Positions 55,801-64,000 of a stretch of DNA of 64,000 nucleotides are shown here, one piece after another. Source of the DNA: Ogataea parapolymorpha DL-1. Lineage: Eukaryota; Ascomycota; Pichiomycetes; Pichiales; Pichiaceae. The notes under the pieces were generated by a model. The model was not told the origin of the DNA. It saw nothing but the letters and a program-made list of their open reading frames with translations, and did not search any database. The DNA lies in contig NC_027864.1 of the NCBI RefSeq assembly GCF_000187245.1, positions 806,001-870,000 of the forward strand, written 5' to 3'. Within the stretch, counting starts at the first letter, position 1, and each line of letters opens with the position of its first letter. A program made the position numbers and the translations under genes.

Positions 55801-56352
55801 CTGGACATCTTTATGATCATTGTCAAGTTCTTGATCAATTTCGAGAACATCTTCAAAATGAAAATGAAATACAACAACCTTGGCTCTGTTAGTCTTATCC
55901 AGCACTTCGAATTGCGCTCTACAGTGTACAACCCGTCCTCATCGCTGAACTCCGATGTCGACGAAACAGTGTTCAAGTATTACAAGAAGTTCTTCAAGAT
56001 CTATCTCAACCTCGAGTATTTCTTGAAAATCAACTACGACTATCATGATTTTGAGAGCGATTTCTCAAGCCTGACCATCTCCAATATCATCAACAGGGAT
56101 ACAATGCACTACAGCCAGCAGGAAAAGAACCTGAACTCGATCTTGAAGGATGATCTAGAGGTGCTCCGCGAAAAAGACCTGATTATCAACGAGTTGATTG
56201 AGTTCAAGCTCCCGTTCAAGTTCCTCAAGATCGGGTCCTTCCTCTTCAACTTCATTTACGACAAGAACTTCAAGTTTGTCAACTTTAAGAACTTGAGCGA
56301 TGTGCTGTTCCACTTGCGCGTTTTTCTCGAAAATAGAGATGACTTTGTTTGA
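52849..56352 (+). CDS. MXR1: Mxr1/Adr1-type C2H2 methanol/peroxisome regulator
   Basis: 1167 residues from the ATG at 52849; in-frame ATGs at 52834 and 52873 are alternatives. The start MNSDKTFQMPPMFGS...PAELTLNGTTPSGKPRLYVC leads into two C2H2 fingers at about 53-104 (CTRAFARQEHLKRHERSH, CSRKFSRRDLLLRHSTKLH), the Adr1/Mxr1 pattern. RRASFSA has its Ser at residue 215 with this start, the position known as the 14-3-3 control site in Komagataella Mxr1 and Ser230 in Adr1. The C-terminal half has the fungal-type helical region (MLNEYSLMKSTLCSIESNLIR). Role by homology: activates methanol-utilisation and peroxisomal genes. Confidence 0.9.
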   Translation: MNSDKTFQMPPMFGSVKSSRRSSSELSQDNKSVPAELTLNGTTPSGKPRLYVCNICTRAFARQEHLKRHERSHTKEKPFACTICSRKFSRRDLLLRHSTKLHAGAAEVVPRLRRRSVKSTSSPASKDNTDQSASNSPSAEPTGRAGSRRGKRGSFSASASAVTKPAPAARRQRNSVPVAVEQRIKEEPELHDDFSFKGLKDFDYKLEFPVNRRASFSAMSGRNYAMPTPEPYATEAVEFSTPQLIAFDDDSEHWLNSLPNLDLMDHRDGQVPMQTSSSLNADAMDVAPHEFHEDITGYSFYDVPYKNVGSLFTHTALPNRGVQAHGLEELVEGPLGPQDKPDVQPFKAHVSPLVQESPGTDSSLNTQPGDEKVKHWQETLFNQSINDLEEIADLNVSKTYDVPQGYSFYGNSDQNTVPHSSSCSSNATISPILLDNTLSANSRQNSPNQTLESSQKQGGSKTYSDKEFNSEFAYSKDKFEKYSRVNLFTGTIRNYVYQSLSKYPFLGVPSPTIPDNEKLNYYTNEFKNKFLNHHPFIHKSMLNEYSLMKSTLCSIESNLIRDENSIDNTRVSLVCLPLLIATIGAIVSNRKSDAANLYEASRRCIHVYLETRKKLVRHRNSADENIETQTNNSSPLWLIQALTLSVIYGLFADDETSLNVIIRQVNALCSLVKSSGLNSVSSQLPINIDDDETSHEKFIENESTIRTVHMIFHISSLLSTLYNIVPSLKIDDLKTDLPSSTFLWECTSHAEFKNILESFDFRPENYHRVLRDLINLPFAKLDPSTGLIGKLNFFFDNHVSEYGLVCLQNGLHQLAYLKQLYLSMPEGGNVSDFLLQLGSEDQKLLNVAQNWENLLKACKLYQRNSEVFIDAKLLNSYLNLKLSHIMNFNKIKENVWLRSFSDINSLYENSFIFTDEQLKDPQYQKELIGMLDNCIDIFKTVFFQQPEDSELENSEKQLKEIYDEELGIVDLNFLMKLSIDSQLLLDIFMIIVKFLINFENIFKMKMKYNNLGSVSLIQHFELRSTVYNPSSSLNSDVDETVFKYYKKFFKIYLNLEYFLKINYDYHDFESDFSSLTISNIINRDTMHYSQQEKNLNSILKDDLEVLREKDLIINELIEFKLPFKFLKIGSFLFNFIYDKNFKFVNFKNLSDVLFHLRVFLENRDDFV

Positions 56353-56510
56353 GACTTAGCCCCAGTTACGATTTACGATAACGATACTCGATTATACGAT
56401 AAATAAATGTCATTTTACCATTATATACTATATTACCGGTAGCAACTTTAAACACCCGTGCACGGAAGATTATTGTCCTGTTAAATAAGGGATGCTACTT
56501 TATTCTGATC
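56353..56510. other. Short gap MXR1-SAF1
   Basis: 158 bp: the first part is A/T-rich with GATAAC- and TATATAC-like strings (MXR1 3' end), the rest is SAF1 promoter with no clear motif. Confidence 0.3.
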
Positions 56511-57935
56511 ATGGTATTCTTTCTTGATCTGCATGAAGACATCATTTGCTTCCATATAGTTCCGTTTTTGGACGAGCCAGACATCCGTGCTCTGTTTCTT
56601 ACATGCAAAAGCCTGAGCCTGTCTCTCAACCAGGCCGTTGTCTGGCATCAAATGTTTCGGAAGGCATTCAAGCATGACAACGTTCCATTCGACATATACT
56701 ATAAATGGCCCCAGCTGTACAAACTGCGCAGAAGCTGTAAGCTACTCACCTTCGGCAACAACGGCTACAGTCGTCTTGGGTGGCTTTTTGGCAGCCAGGA
56801 CGCCGCCTTGGAGATATTGGACCACGGGCAGAGCAAGAGACTGGTCAAGCCTGTAGAACTGACTTTTGACGACGAACACATTGCAGACGTGACTGCCGGC
56901 GGGTTCGCCTTCTGCGTGCTTACCACCAGGGGCAATGTGTATTTTACAGGGCGCAATTGGCACGGAATGGCAGGTCTGTCGGAGCCGGGGCCCAAAACCA
57001 GAGACTATAATTTTGGCAGCGAGCCGCGCCCAGCCTACGAGCCAGGAAAATGTGTCAATAAAGTCCAATTACCAGAAAACACCAAGATCAGCCAGATCGG
57101 GTCTGGAAGATCGCATTTTATCGGCCTCGACACCAACGGCCGGCTCTGGACGTGGGACAGCGTCGGCCGGCTGTGCAGGGGTGTCGAGTTGGATCTCCAT
57201 CTGGAAAACGGCGACAGGGTAACGGGCCCGATTGAGCGAATCCGCGCGGGCTGGTCGCTCAGCAGCTGCCACATCGACAACCTGGGGATCGCCGTCTGGA
57301 ATCGCCGTGACAGCCTTGCTCCACATAGCGGCGAGTACGGGCCGGTGCGTGCTTACGTCAGCGTTATCGACGGCACCGTCGCGATTGACGACTACATTGT
57401 GCTGGACAATTTTCTGATCTACTTAACGGCGCAGGGCGAGCTGTATCGTGTGGACCTGCCGGGCGAACTATCACCACGAATTGGCCGTGGCTCAAAACTT
57501 GCCAAGTTCCAGGAGTACGCAGAGAAACATTCACAGTATGGCAGCCACAAGACTCGGTTTGTGCGGCTCAGCGGCTCGTTCAACAGGTTCAGCGCGATCA
57601 CCAACGACGACCAGGTTCTGCTGGGCGATAAGAGCTCGGAAAAGCCGCAGATCTTCCGCGAGCTGCAGTCTAACGGAGTGATTTCCGTTGCTGTTGGGGA
57701 CTACCATTTTTTGGCCCTAAATAAAAAAGGTGAGCTGTATGCCTGGGGCAGAGAGTCGCACAAAAACGGGTGTCTGGGGCTCGGGACGCTTTCTGCCGCA
57801 CTTTCCATGCCAGGTGTGCGCCAGGACGGGAATGACATTGTTGTTGAGCAGCCGGTGCGTGTTCCTATTAGCGGCCAGGTTTTGGCGATTGCTGCCGGAG
57901 GGTGGCAGTCGGCAGCGTTGGTGCACGAAAAATAA
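56511..57935 (+). CDS. SAF1: F-box/RCC1-repeat protein Saf1
   Basis: 474 residues. An F-box lies at about 5-45 (LHEDIICFHIVPFLDEPDIRALFLTCKSLSLSLNQAVVWHQMF), followed by RCC1-type repeats (LLTFGNNGYSRLGW, VTAGGFAFCVLTTRGNVYFTGRNWHG, IGSGRSHFIGLDTNGRLWTWDSVGR, VAVGDYHFLALNKKGELYAWGRE, IAAGGWQSAALVHEK). This combination is Saf1, the SCF receptor that targets the adenine deaminase Aah1 on entry to quiescence. It is shorter than the 637-residue S. cerevisiae protein. The next gene starts only 22 bp after the stop. Confidence 0.92.
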   Translation: MVFFLDLHEDIICFHIVPFLDEPDIRALFLTCKSLSLSLNQAVVWHQMFRKAFKHDNVPFDIYYKWPQLYKLRRSCKLLTFGNNGYSRLGWLFGSQDAALEILDHGQSKRLVKPVELTFDDEHIADVTAGGFAFCVLTTRGNVYFTGRNWHGMAGLSEPGPKTRDYNFGSEPRPAYEPGKCVNKVQLPENTKISQIGSGRSHFIGLDTNGRLWTWDSVGRLCRGVELDLHLENGDRVTGPIERIRAGWSLSSCHIDNLGIAVWNRRDSLAPHSGEYGPVRAYVSVIDGTVAIDDYIVLDNFLIYLTAQGELYRVDLPGELSPRIGRGSKLAKFQEYAEKHSQYGSHKTRFVRLSGSFNRFSAITNDDQVLLGDKSSEKPQIFRELQSNGVISVAVGDYHFLALNKKGELYAWGRESHKNGCLGLGTLSAALSMPGVRQDGNDIVVEQPVRVPISGQVLAIAAGGWQSAALVHEK

Positions 57936-57957
57936 TAGATAAGAAAAAATTGTACCA

Positions 57958-58449
57958 ATGGCAGATTTCGCTGACTTGAAACCTATAATCACGAACTCGA
58001 AACGCTCGGGCCGTCGCCGGCAGCGAGGCTCTTCTGGTCCGTCAAAGCCAGAACCAGCGACTGTCGATGCAGACGAAACTGCGGATGAACTGGTGATTGC
58101 TGGCAAGAAACCAAGACCAGTAGCAGGGACCCCGGTGCGAAAACGGCCCTCGTCTAAGTACTACGGCATGGACGACTTTTATCTGGACCACGAGACAATG
58201 GATGAGTACACGTGGACGGCGCTGGTTGGATTCAGCGCGATCAGGGTCGGATCACCGATGATTTTCATTCTACACTGCACTTATCTGCTGGCTGTTCTCT
58301 ACTTCAAACACGGATTCGCCATCGACGAGGAGGCATCGCAGACCATACCGAAGCTGATGCTGCCGCTGCTGGCAAATCTTCTGCTGGTGCATGTTTTCAA
58401 CAAGTGGTATTTTTCGACAAATTACTACAGACTGCGGGAGCCGCACTGA
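57958..58449 (+). CDS. Unrecognised two-span membrane protein
   Basis: 163 residues. About 75 polar, basic residues (NSKRSGRRRQRGSSGPSKPEPAT) are followed by YYGMDDFYLDHETMDEYTWTAL and two hydrophobic segments at about 95-117 (IRVGSPMIFILHCTYLLAVLYF) and 130-150 (TIPKLMLPLLANLLLVHVFNKWYF). Probably an ER membrane protein with cytosolic N terminus. I cannot name a family. It sits 22 bp after SAF1 and 55 bp before RRD1, all on one strand. Confidence 0.65.
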   Translation: MADFADLKPIITNSKRSGRRRQRGSSGPSKPEPATVDADETADELVIAGKKPRPVAGTPVRKRPSSKYYGMDDFYLDHETMDEYTWTALVGFSAIRVGSPMIFILHCTYLLAVLYFKHGFAIDEEASQTIPKLMLPLLANLLLVHVFNKWYFSTNYYRLREPH

Positions 58450-58504
58450 TTTTTTGTTAATTATTCAGTTAACTGGTAGAAAAAAATAGATAAATTAATT
58501 CTTA

Positions 58505-59803
58505 ATGGCTGTTCCTCGATTAGACCTAGAGCATAGCTTATTGGACTGGTCGCCGCCAGCGAAAAAAATCCATGGCTCTGCGGACGTGCAGAGCTTTCTG
58601 CATTCGGTGGCAATTGACCGCATCAAGACAGCTCTCATGTTGATTTGTCAGAAGGTCAGCCTGAAAACCGTGCCGGAAGGAGTTCTGGACAGTTCGCTAG
58701 TGGAATCGCCCAATGAGCCAGTATCAAGCACACTACTTGATCTGCCCCCGCCAACGACAGAATTTGACCAAAAAAAGCTTTCGCCAAACGTCCAACGAGT
58801 GCTTGATTTTCTTGCCGAGCTAAACCTCCTGATGGACCAGGTCCCGCCGCTGCCCGGTCCGAGACGGTACGGAAACATGGCGTGTCGCGACTGGCACGAC
58901 CAACTCGAGAAGAAGGTGGACGGCTGGTTCGATCTGCACCTGCGTCCGCTGTTTGCGTCCCAGGTGGACGGCCAGTTCGCCGGATTTATTTCCGAAGCCA
59001 GATACTACATTCTGGGGGCGTTCGGCTCCCGCGACCGTCTTGACTACGGCACAGGGCACGAACTATCGTTTTTAGCATTTTTCGCGAGCCTGCTTATGTG
59101 CCAATTGCTGGACCAGGACTCTCTCGAGGGTACCGAGATCCTAATCATCTTTGGCAAATATTATGATCTCGTGAAACGTTTGATCCTGACGTATACGCTC
59201 GAACCGGCGGGATCACACGGGGTGTGGGGGCTGGACGACCATTTCCACTTGATCTACATCATTGGAGCCTCGCAGCTGGTGGATTCCGAGACTGTTGGAA
59301 CCGATAGAAAAAGCGCGAGGGCCGTGAACTTTCGCATGGGGCTCACGCCGTCGACGGTGCTGAATCCGGCGGTGACCAAACAGCAGGCACACCGCAATCT
59401 CTTCTACAACGCCATTGGGTTTATTCGGCGTGTGAAAAAGGGCAATTTCAGTGAGCACTCGCCGCTGCTCTACGAAATTTGCACCTCTAAGCCCTGGGAA
59501 AAAATAGCACTCGGCATGATAAAAATGTTCCAGGGAGAGGTGCTCTCGAAATTCCCTGTTGTGCAGCACTTTTACTTTGGCAATGTGTTGTTCCCCTGGA
59601 AAGACGCTGTTTCGCTGCGAGCTCTGCCTGAGTCTTCCCCAGACACAGAGTCCGAAAAGACAGCTCCCGCTAAAACAGATTATCGCAGCGAGGCCGAGCT
59701 CGCCATGCACTCGCTGTACCAGCGAAGAGAAGAGGAACTGGCGATGCTTGCGGAAAAACGCCCGTCCGCTGTGCCCAGAGCTACCCGTGCGCCGTGGAAA
59801 TGA
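58505..59803 (+). CDS. RRD1: PP2A activator/prolyl isomerase (PTPA), Rrd1-type
   Basis: 432 residues. PTPA core: FLHSVAIDRIKTALMLI, QVPPLPGPRRYGNMACRDWHDQLE, ILGAFGSRDRLDYGTGHELSFLAFFASL, GVWGLDDHFHLIYIIGASQL, SPLLYEICTSKPWEKIALGMIKMFQGEVLSKFPVVQHFYFG. The Asp and nucleotide-binding residues of the FGSRDRLDYGTGHE motif are intact. A longer C-terminal tail points to Rrd1 (nuclear, with Sit4/Tap42) more than Rrd2. The PTPA family activates PP2A-type phosphatases. Confidence 0.93.
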   Translation: MAVPRLDLEHSLLDWSPPAKKIHGSADVQSFLHSVAIDRIKTALMLICQKVSLKTVPEGVLDSSLVESPNEPVSSTLLDLPPPTTEFDQKKLSPNVQRVLDFLAELNLLMDQVPPLPGPRRYGNMACRDWHDQLEKKVDGWFDLHLRPLFASQVDGQFAGFISEARYYILGAFGSRDRLDYGTGHELSFLAFFASLLMCQLLDQDSLEGTEILIIFGKYYDLVKRLILTYTLEPAGSHGVWGLDDHFHLIYIIGASQLVDSETVGTDRKSARAVNFRMGLTPSTVLNPAVTKQQAHRNLFYNAIGFIRRVKKGNFSEHSPLLYEICTSKPWEKIALGMIKMFQGEVLSKFPVVQHFYFGNVLFPWKDAVSLRALPESSPDTESEKTAPAKTDYRSEAELAMHSLYQRREEELAMLAEKRPSAVPRATRAPWK

Positions 59804-59886
59804 TGCTCAATATAAGATTATTTAATTCAAAGTGATATACTTTTTTCCATTCTATAAGGAACCTTATTTTTGTTCCAATCTATAAT

Positions 59887-61008
59887 CTATTTTCCCGTTC
59901 CAAAAGCCTTGTGGAACTCGGTAAAGACAAACCTGTATCTGACGTCTCCCTTCCAGGCTCTGGTCAGCGCAGTGTTGCAGCCCTCCTCGGAAATTGGGAT
60001 CTCTTCGACCCACGGACGGATATCGTGCTTCACACACAGGTCCAGCAGGTCCAGCATCTCCTTTCTGGATCCCAGGTTTGATGAGCACAGCGACGAGCCG
60101 TTGGAGAAAAACGTGAACGGAGAAACGTCATATTTTTCCTCTGCAGCCGGCAGACCGACAGAGACAAATCTGCCCTGTACCTTCAAAATCGACAGGAAGC
60201 TGTCCAAGTCGAGGCCAGAGAGAGAAATGGCACAGTTGAGAATAAGGTCGAATTGGTCGAAGTACTCCTCGGCCCAGCCCTTGGTTCCCGTGGCCACGAA
60301 CCCCTTGGCACCAAGTTGCAAGGCCTGCTCCTTCTTGGCATCGGTTCTCGAGAAAACGTACGGCTCGGCTCCCAAAGCAGCGGCAATTTGGACCGCCAGG
60401 TGTCCCAGGCCTCCCAGACCGAGCACGGCCACTTTTGGCTTCTCGCCATTAGGCAGGTCCGTAGGTATATATCTTTTCAGAGGAGAGTACACGGTTAATC
60501 CTGCACAGCACAGAGAGGCAGCCTCGGTGGACTTTATGGCGTCTGGAATGGCAAAACAGAAATGCTCGTGTGCTCTCACGTGAGAGGCGTAGCCTCCCTG
60601 AGAAACATACCCATCGGGATAAACGCCGTCGTACGTAGTGACAGAGTCCTTGCAGTACTGCTCGTTGTCTTCCTTGCACCGTCTACAGCTCAAACATCCA
60701 AAAGCTTGGGCTCCAAGGCCGACTCTGTCCCCAATCTTGTGCAGACTGACTTTTGGACCCACGTTGACCACTTTGCCAATGATCTCGTGGCCCACAACCT
60801 GCGGAAGCTTGATTTCTCCCCATCCTTCGCCGCCCATCGCCGTCATGATGTCCGACCCGCAAAGACCACAACACTCGATCTCGATGTCAATGTCGTGGTC
60901 GCCAAAGGTCTTGGGTTTGTAAGTGATGTACTTGGGCTTGTTCCAGTCCTTGGTGTCAAGCACGGCAAAACCAGCAAATTCCTCAGGGTAGTTCACAGAA
61001 ACACTCAT
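59887..61008 (-). CDS. Zinc alcohol dehydrogenase of the Adh6/Adh7 (cinnamyl) type
   Basis: 373 residues from the ATG at 61008 (MSVSVNYPEEFAGFAVLDTKDWNKPK); an open frame 129 codons further up lacks family sequence. Catalytic zinc ligands GLCGSD and VGHEIIG, structural-zinc set CLSCRRCKEDNEQYC, Rossmann LGLGGLGHLAVQIAAALGAE, then SRTDAKKEQA; Ser-Arg after the fold suggests NADPH preference as in Adh6. It reduces aliphatic and aromatic aldehydes. A Yap1-type site upstream fits aldehyde or oxidant stress. Adh6 versus Adh7 is not separable. Confidence 0.92.
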   Translation of the reverse strand: MSVSVNYPEEFAGFAVLDTKDWNKPKYITYKPKTFGDHDIDIEIECCGLCGSDIMTAMGGEGWGEIKLPQVVGHEIIGKVVNVGPKVSLHKIGDRVGLGAQAFGCLSCRRCKEDNEQYCKDSVTTYDGVYPDGYVSQGGYASHVRAHEHFCFAIPDAIKSTEAASLCCAGLTVYSPLKRYIPTDLPNGEKPKVAVLGLGGLGHLAVQIAAALGAEPYVFSRTDAKKEQALQLGAKGFVATGTKGWAEEYFDQFDLILNCAISLSGLDLDSFLSILKVQGRFVSVGLPAAEEKYDVSPFTFFSNGSSLCSSNLGSRKEMLDLLDLCVKHDIRPWVEEIPISEEGCNTALTRAWKGDVRYRFVFTEFHKAFGTGK

Positions 61009-61793
61009 TGCAGTTGGTGAAAAGTCCGAGAATTTGCAACTTTGGGTATCTATATACTCCGATTGGTAGTGTCCAGCCGGCTTTACCAAATTAGTAAGTA
61101 GATCCCCTTCTCGAGGAGCCGAACAATTGTCTGTCGTGCTCATCCCATAGAAGGTTTGGGCATCGAAATACTGGTAAATACAGGATTTGGGTAGCACACC
61201 CCATGTTTGTCCTCGAGGTGGGGAGAAAATAATGGGGTATTGGGGTGGGCCGTTTTTTGCTTGGCCCCAGTGTCTTGCGTGACACCCCCCATCACGCAGC
61301 GGAGCAACTATATAGAAGCTCAGTAGACGATACGAGACAAACTCTGCTGAGGTCTGGCATTCGATGCTGCCTATTATGCTGCCTGGTGCTTCCACCTATC
61401 CATTGTGTGCTTAGCAAGGTCGCCCTAGGCTTATATTACATAATAAGTATGTAAATTTCGCTCCCAAGAAAACTCCGTTCCTCCAGAAAAGTCTTCCGTC
61501 GATCGACGCTTTTCCATTCCATCGCGACAACGCCGATCCCAATTTCTTTTTCTTATCAGAGGACTCCAACTTGGGTAAAAAAAAGTCATTAAAAAGATCA
61601 ACCTAAATTACTGTCCCAACCACTATTCGCACCCCACTGTCGATAGCGTGAACTCCTCAACCTTCGGCAGCACAAAAATCCAGCTCCAACCCAAACCCAT
61701 ATTTTAGCCTCTGAATGGCCGGTATTTAATAGTTCTGGTATTGCACACCAAGCATTTTAATTAACAACGAGACATCTGTCAATCAAAAAATTC
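61009..61793. other. Divergent promoter region ADH/arrestin
   Basis: 785 bp with several distinct motifs: TATATAGA (minus) at 61049-61056, CCAATC (minus) at 61061-61066, TTAGTAA at 61091-61097, CCCCT at 61104-61108, a cluster of six G4/C4 strings at about 61198-61290, and TGCGTGA-N9-TCACGCA at 61276-61298. The arrestin-side half (61440-61790) is A/T-rich with no clear TATA. No gene seen. Confidence 0.45.
61091..61097 (-). promoter_or_regulatory. Yap1-type element upstream of the ADH
   Basis: TTACTAA on the minus strand, 83-89 bp above the ADH start. TTA(C/G)TAA is the Yap1 recognition element, and ADH6/ADH7 genes respond to Yap1-type stress in S. cerevisiae. Confidence 0.45.
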
Positions 61794-64000
61794 ATGGCAG
61801 ACCTTCTACGGACCCCGCTATTTCCTGTGGAGGGGCTTTCCAACGAGACTATTATCAAGCTTCCGCCACAGCCTAGCGCAGAGAGTGGTTCCGTCAAGCT
61901 GTACCTCATCCAGGCAGAGGAAAACCTGTTTCTGGAGGGGTTCACAGAAGAGGAGACGAAAGGGAGACCTCCCACGATTCTTCGTGGGTGCCTGTTTGTG
62001 CGAGTTCTCAGACCAGTCAAAATAAAATCCATTTCGCTGAAACTTACCGGTACGTCCCGAACAGATTGGCCGGAAGGAATACCTCCCAAAAGAGTCGAGC
62101 ACGTTGAACAAAACACCCTCATACAGCACACATGGCCTTTCTTCCACCATACAAACACATATGAGGTTACGGAGACTAGCCGGAACAACGCTGATCTGTT
62201 TGTTCCAAAGAGCGATGTTGACTGCGAGCCATCGAACTTTAGTCTTGATAACGGTCTATCCCCCGTTACCAGCGCAATAGACATGTTCACAGACATGATG
62301 CCTGTGAAGTCGCCTTCGCCGCTCGCAATGGTGCTCAAGGGAAAGCGACCAAGCTCGCCACGGCCCGGATTATTCGCTCAGCTGTCACAGCAAGATATCG
62401 ACCTGACTCCAGCCAAGTCGAACGCTAGCGTCGATGACACAAAACTGTTTGTGCCAGGAGACTACATCTACGCCTTTGAGCATCCGATCCCGGCATCTGC
62501 GGCAGAATCCATCAACGTGACGTTTGGATCGGTTTTTTACCAGCTTGAGGCATTTCTGGAGCGCAGCGGTACGTTCAAGTCAAGTTTGTCGACGAAAAAA
62601 CCGGTCAATATAGTGCGCACTCCATCTCAGGACTCTATTGAGGAGAACGAACCGATCGTGATCAACAGAGATTGGGAAGACCAGCTGAACTACGAGATAG
62701 TTGTTTCGTCGAAACAGGTGTTGTTGAACTCTTATTTGCCAATCTCGTTTAAGCTGAGTCCGCTGGACAAAATTAAAATCCACCGGATTAAGGTGTATTT
62801 CACAGAACACCTGGAATACTACTGCAAGAATAAACGAGTCCACCGCACAGAGCCACCAAAGAAATTCTTGCTATTGGAGCACAAAGCCAGCAATGAACAG
62901 GACAATTTGCTTTCACTCGGCGAAGATGAAATCTCTGCTAGAGAACTCGAGTTCCATGTCTACGTGCCGGAAAAACTCGGAGACAGATACAAGCTGCACC
63001 CAGACACCTCGTTCGAAGATATCCAGTCCCACCACTGGATCAAGATCTGTATTCGGATCTCGAGATCCGCTCCAACGCCAGAGGATCCTAAGAAGCGCAA
63101 GCATTTCGAGCTTTCCATCGACTCGCCCATTCACCTGCTGTCTCCGCTCTGTGCGCACGCAAACACCCTGCTACCTTCCTACTCTGAGCAAATGGAGGGA
63201 ATTCCTCAAAGCAGAGACTCCATTGACATGTTGCTCTCGTCCAGAGAACGGATTAACACGGACTCCAACCTGTACAAGCCGGACGGACGCACACCGTTTG
63301 TATTGCAATCTCCACAAGCCAAGCCTTTTTCGCCAATGATGACACCCCAATCCAGCAGTGCAGATCTGCGCAACAGTTTGCCGCTTCTGCAGTCGCCACG
63401 GCTGCTCAAGAATTCCAGCTTCAGCGCAAATGGCCTAGATTTCGAAGATCCGCCTCCTAACTTCGAGGAAACAACCAAAGATATGCCTCCGTCGTACGAC
63501 GAGGCGATCAAGGAGAAACCGAGAGGGGAAGAGGAAGAAACACAAACAACGCCAGACACCTCTTCGTCCAACCGTTCTTCGTACTACGTGGACGAACGGA
63601 GATCGAGATTCGACAGGATCAGAGACGATCCAGATATGGAGGGCAGCGATTTGGGAGGAAATTTCAAATTGAAGGTTGTTCCGATTAGATCTCGTTCTAC
63701 CTCTCAGAACAGGGACGATATGAGATCGAGATCGCCTCCACTTGTTTCCCAGTGCCGGTCAAAATCTAGGCTCATTAGCTCGTCTCTAATTCCAGGCAAT
63801 TCCTTCATAAACGTGACGAATGCCTCTCATGGCATGGACGATGCGCTTGCCCAAGCCTTCAGTGACGAGGAGAAGCATTCAAGCCGGCCAAACTTCGCTT
63901 CTCAACCAAGTCTGGCAAGCGTTCCCGAGTACCCAGTCTCGCCCAAGCGAGAGGATGACCCCAGTCACGAGACCAACGAGTCAAACTCCGAACCGCTCAT
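61794..64000 (+). CDS. Alpha-arrestin of the Ecm21/Csr2 (Art2/Art8) type, 3' truncated
   Basis: 735 codons visible, running off the end. The arrestin N domain (VKLYLIQAEENLFLEGFTEEETKGRPPTILRGCLFVRVLRPVKIKSISLKLTGTSRTDWPEGIPPKR) is close to Ecm21/Csr2, as is LSPLDKIKIHRIKVYFTEHLEYYCKNKRVHR and HHWIKICIRISR in the C domain. A PPxY motif, MPPSYDEAIK, at about residue 563 would bind the Rsp5 WW domains. Ser-rich low-complexity regions follow. Such adaptors direct ubiquitination and endocytosis of plasma-membrane nutrient transporters, with nutrient-dependent phosphorylation. Confidence 0.85.
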   Translation, partial: MADLLRTPLFPVEGLSNETIIKLPPQPSAESGSVKLYLIQAEENLFLEGFTEEETKGRPPTILRGCLFVRVLRPVKIKSISLKLTGTSRTDWPEGIPPKRVEHVEQNTLIQHTWPFFHHTNTYEVTETSRNNADLFVPKSDVDCEPSNFSLDNGLSPVTSAIDMFTDMMPVKSPSPLAMVLKGKRPSSPRPGLFAQLSQQDIDLTPAKSNASVDDTKLFVPGDYIYAFEHPIPASAAESINVTFGSVFYQLEAFLERSGTFKSSLSTKKPVNIVRTPSQDSIEENEPIVINRDWEDQLNYEIVVSSKQVLLNSYLPISFKLSPLDKIKIHRIKVYFTEHLEYYCKNKRVHRTEPPKKFLLLEHKASNEQDNLLSLGEDEISARELEFHVYVPEKLGDRYKLHPDTSFEDIQSHHWIKICIRISRSAPTPEDPKKRKHFELSIDSPIHLLSPLCAHANTLLPSYSEQMEGIPQSRDSIDMLLSSRERINTDSNLYKPDGRTPFVLQSPQAKPFSPMMTPQSSSADLRNSLPLLQSPRLLKNSSFSANGLDFEDPPPNFEETTKDMPPSYDEAIKEKPRGEEEETQTTPDTSSSNRSSYYVDERRSRFDRIRDDPDMEGSDLGGNFKLKVVPIRSRSTSQNRDDMRSRSPPLVSQCRSKSRLISSSLIPGNSFINVTNASHGMDDALAQAFSDEEKHSSRPNFASQPSLASVPEYPVSPKREDDPSHETNESNSEPL

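Noticed and set aside
61009..61395. A 129-residue N-terminal extension of the ADH
   Set aside because: It has no similarity to zinc ADHs and overlaps the promoter with TATA and Yap1-type motifs.
1..64000. Transposons, LTRs, CRISPR arrays, bacterial operons or riboswitches
   Set aside because: I searched by eye for long terminal repeats, reverse transcriptase or integrase text and regular spacer arrays and saw none; the eukaryotic gene set makes CRISPR irrelevant.

Overview
The window is a gene-dense stretch of a budding-yeast nuclear genome, most likely a methylotrophic yeast of the Ogataea (Hansenula) group. The evidence is: the gene set is clearly Saccharomycotina; an Mxr1/Adr1-type methanol regulator is present with the first zinc fingers and the RRASFSA regulatory site where they are expected; CTG sits at conserved leucines (for example the Leu of LVDLAGSE in the kinesin), which argues against the CUG-Ser clade; coding DNA is moderately GC-rich; and introns are very short, with a CTAAC branch site almost touching the 3' splice site. 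The species is an inference, not read directly.

Layout: about 46 protein genes in 64 kb, alternating strands, with no transposon, LTR, tRNA or rRNA gene that I can recognise. Left end (1-11 kb): 3' end of NEM1, a kinesin-1-type motor, UBX4, an MFS sugar porter, VMA5, a coiled-coil acidic protein, an MDP1-type phosphatase, a small membrane protein, a secreted CREG-domain protein with an unusual acidic/WK-repeat tail, and a GPI-type wall protein. 11-31 kb is mostly RNA, ribosome and metabolic housekeeping: RMP1, SPE3, TRM82, a BTB protein, RPL6, DPH6, an unknown, a GH81 glucanase, PUT1, CWC15, NBP2, ACL4, GIR2, RRN5, SLS1, CPR1 and an ENTH protein. 31-50 kb: AUR1, VPS70, a GATA factor with a 1.1 kb upstream region, SPA2, MRPL15, ROK1, ATP20, a MATE transporter, MCM4 and RLF2. 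Right end: SLX4 (apparently frameshifted), a small membrane protein, MXR1/ADR1, SAF1, an unknown membrane protein, RRD1, an ADH6/7-type reductase and a truncated ART2-type arrestin.

Architecture is extremely compact. Several divergent pairs have only about 51-75 bp between start codons, and three convergent pairs share or abut their stop codons (CTAG, TGATCA, CTAG). Six genes are best read as spliced, with introns of 31, 34, 36, 37, 42 and 67 nt. Promoter motifs recognised by eye include ACGCG boxes near MCM4 and RLF2/SLX4, a CRE plus ACGCGT pair upstream of the sugar porter, a Yap1-type site upstream of the ADH, and a nested CGG-N4-CCG palindrome upstream of the CREG gene. Genes do not form one pathway; recurrent themes are ribosome and RNA biogenesis (RMP1, TRM82, RPL6, DPH6, ACL4, RRN5, ROK1, CWC15, GIR2) and replication/repair (MCM4, RLF2, SLX4).
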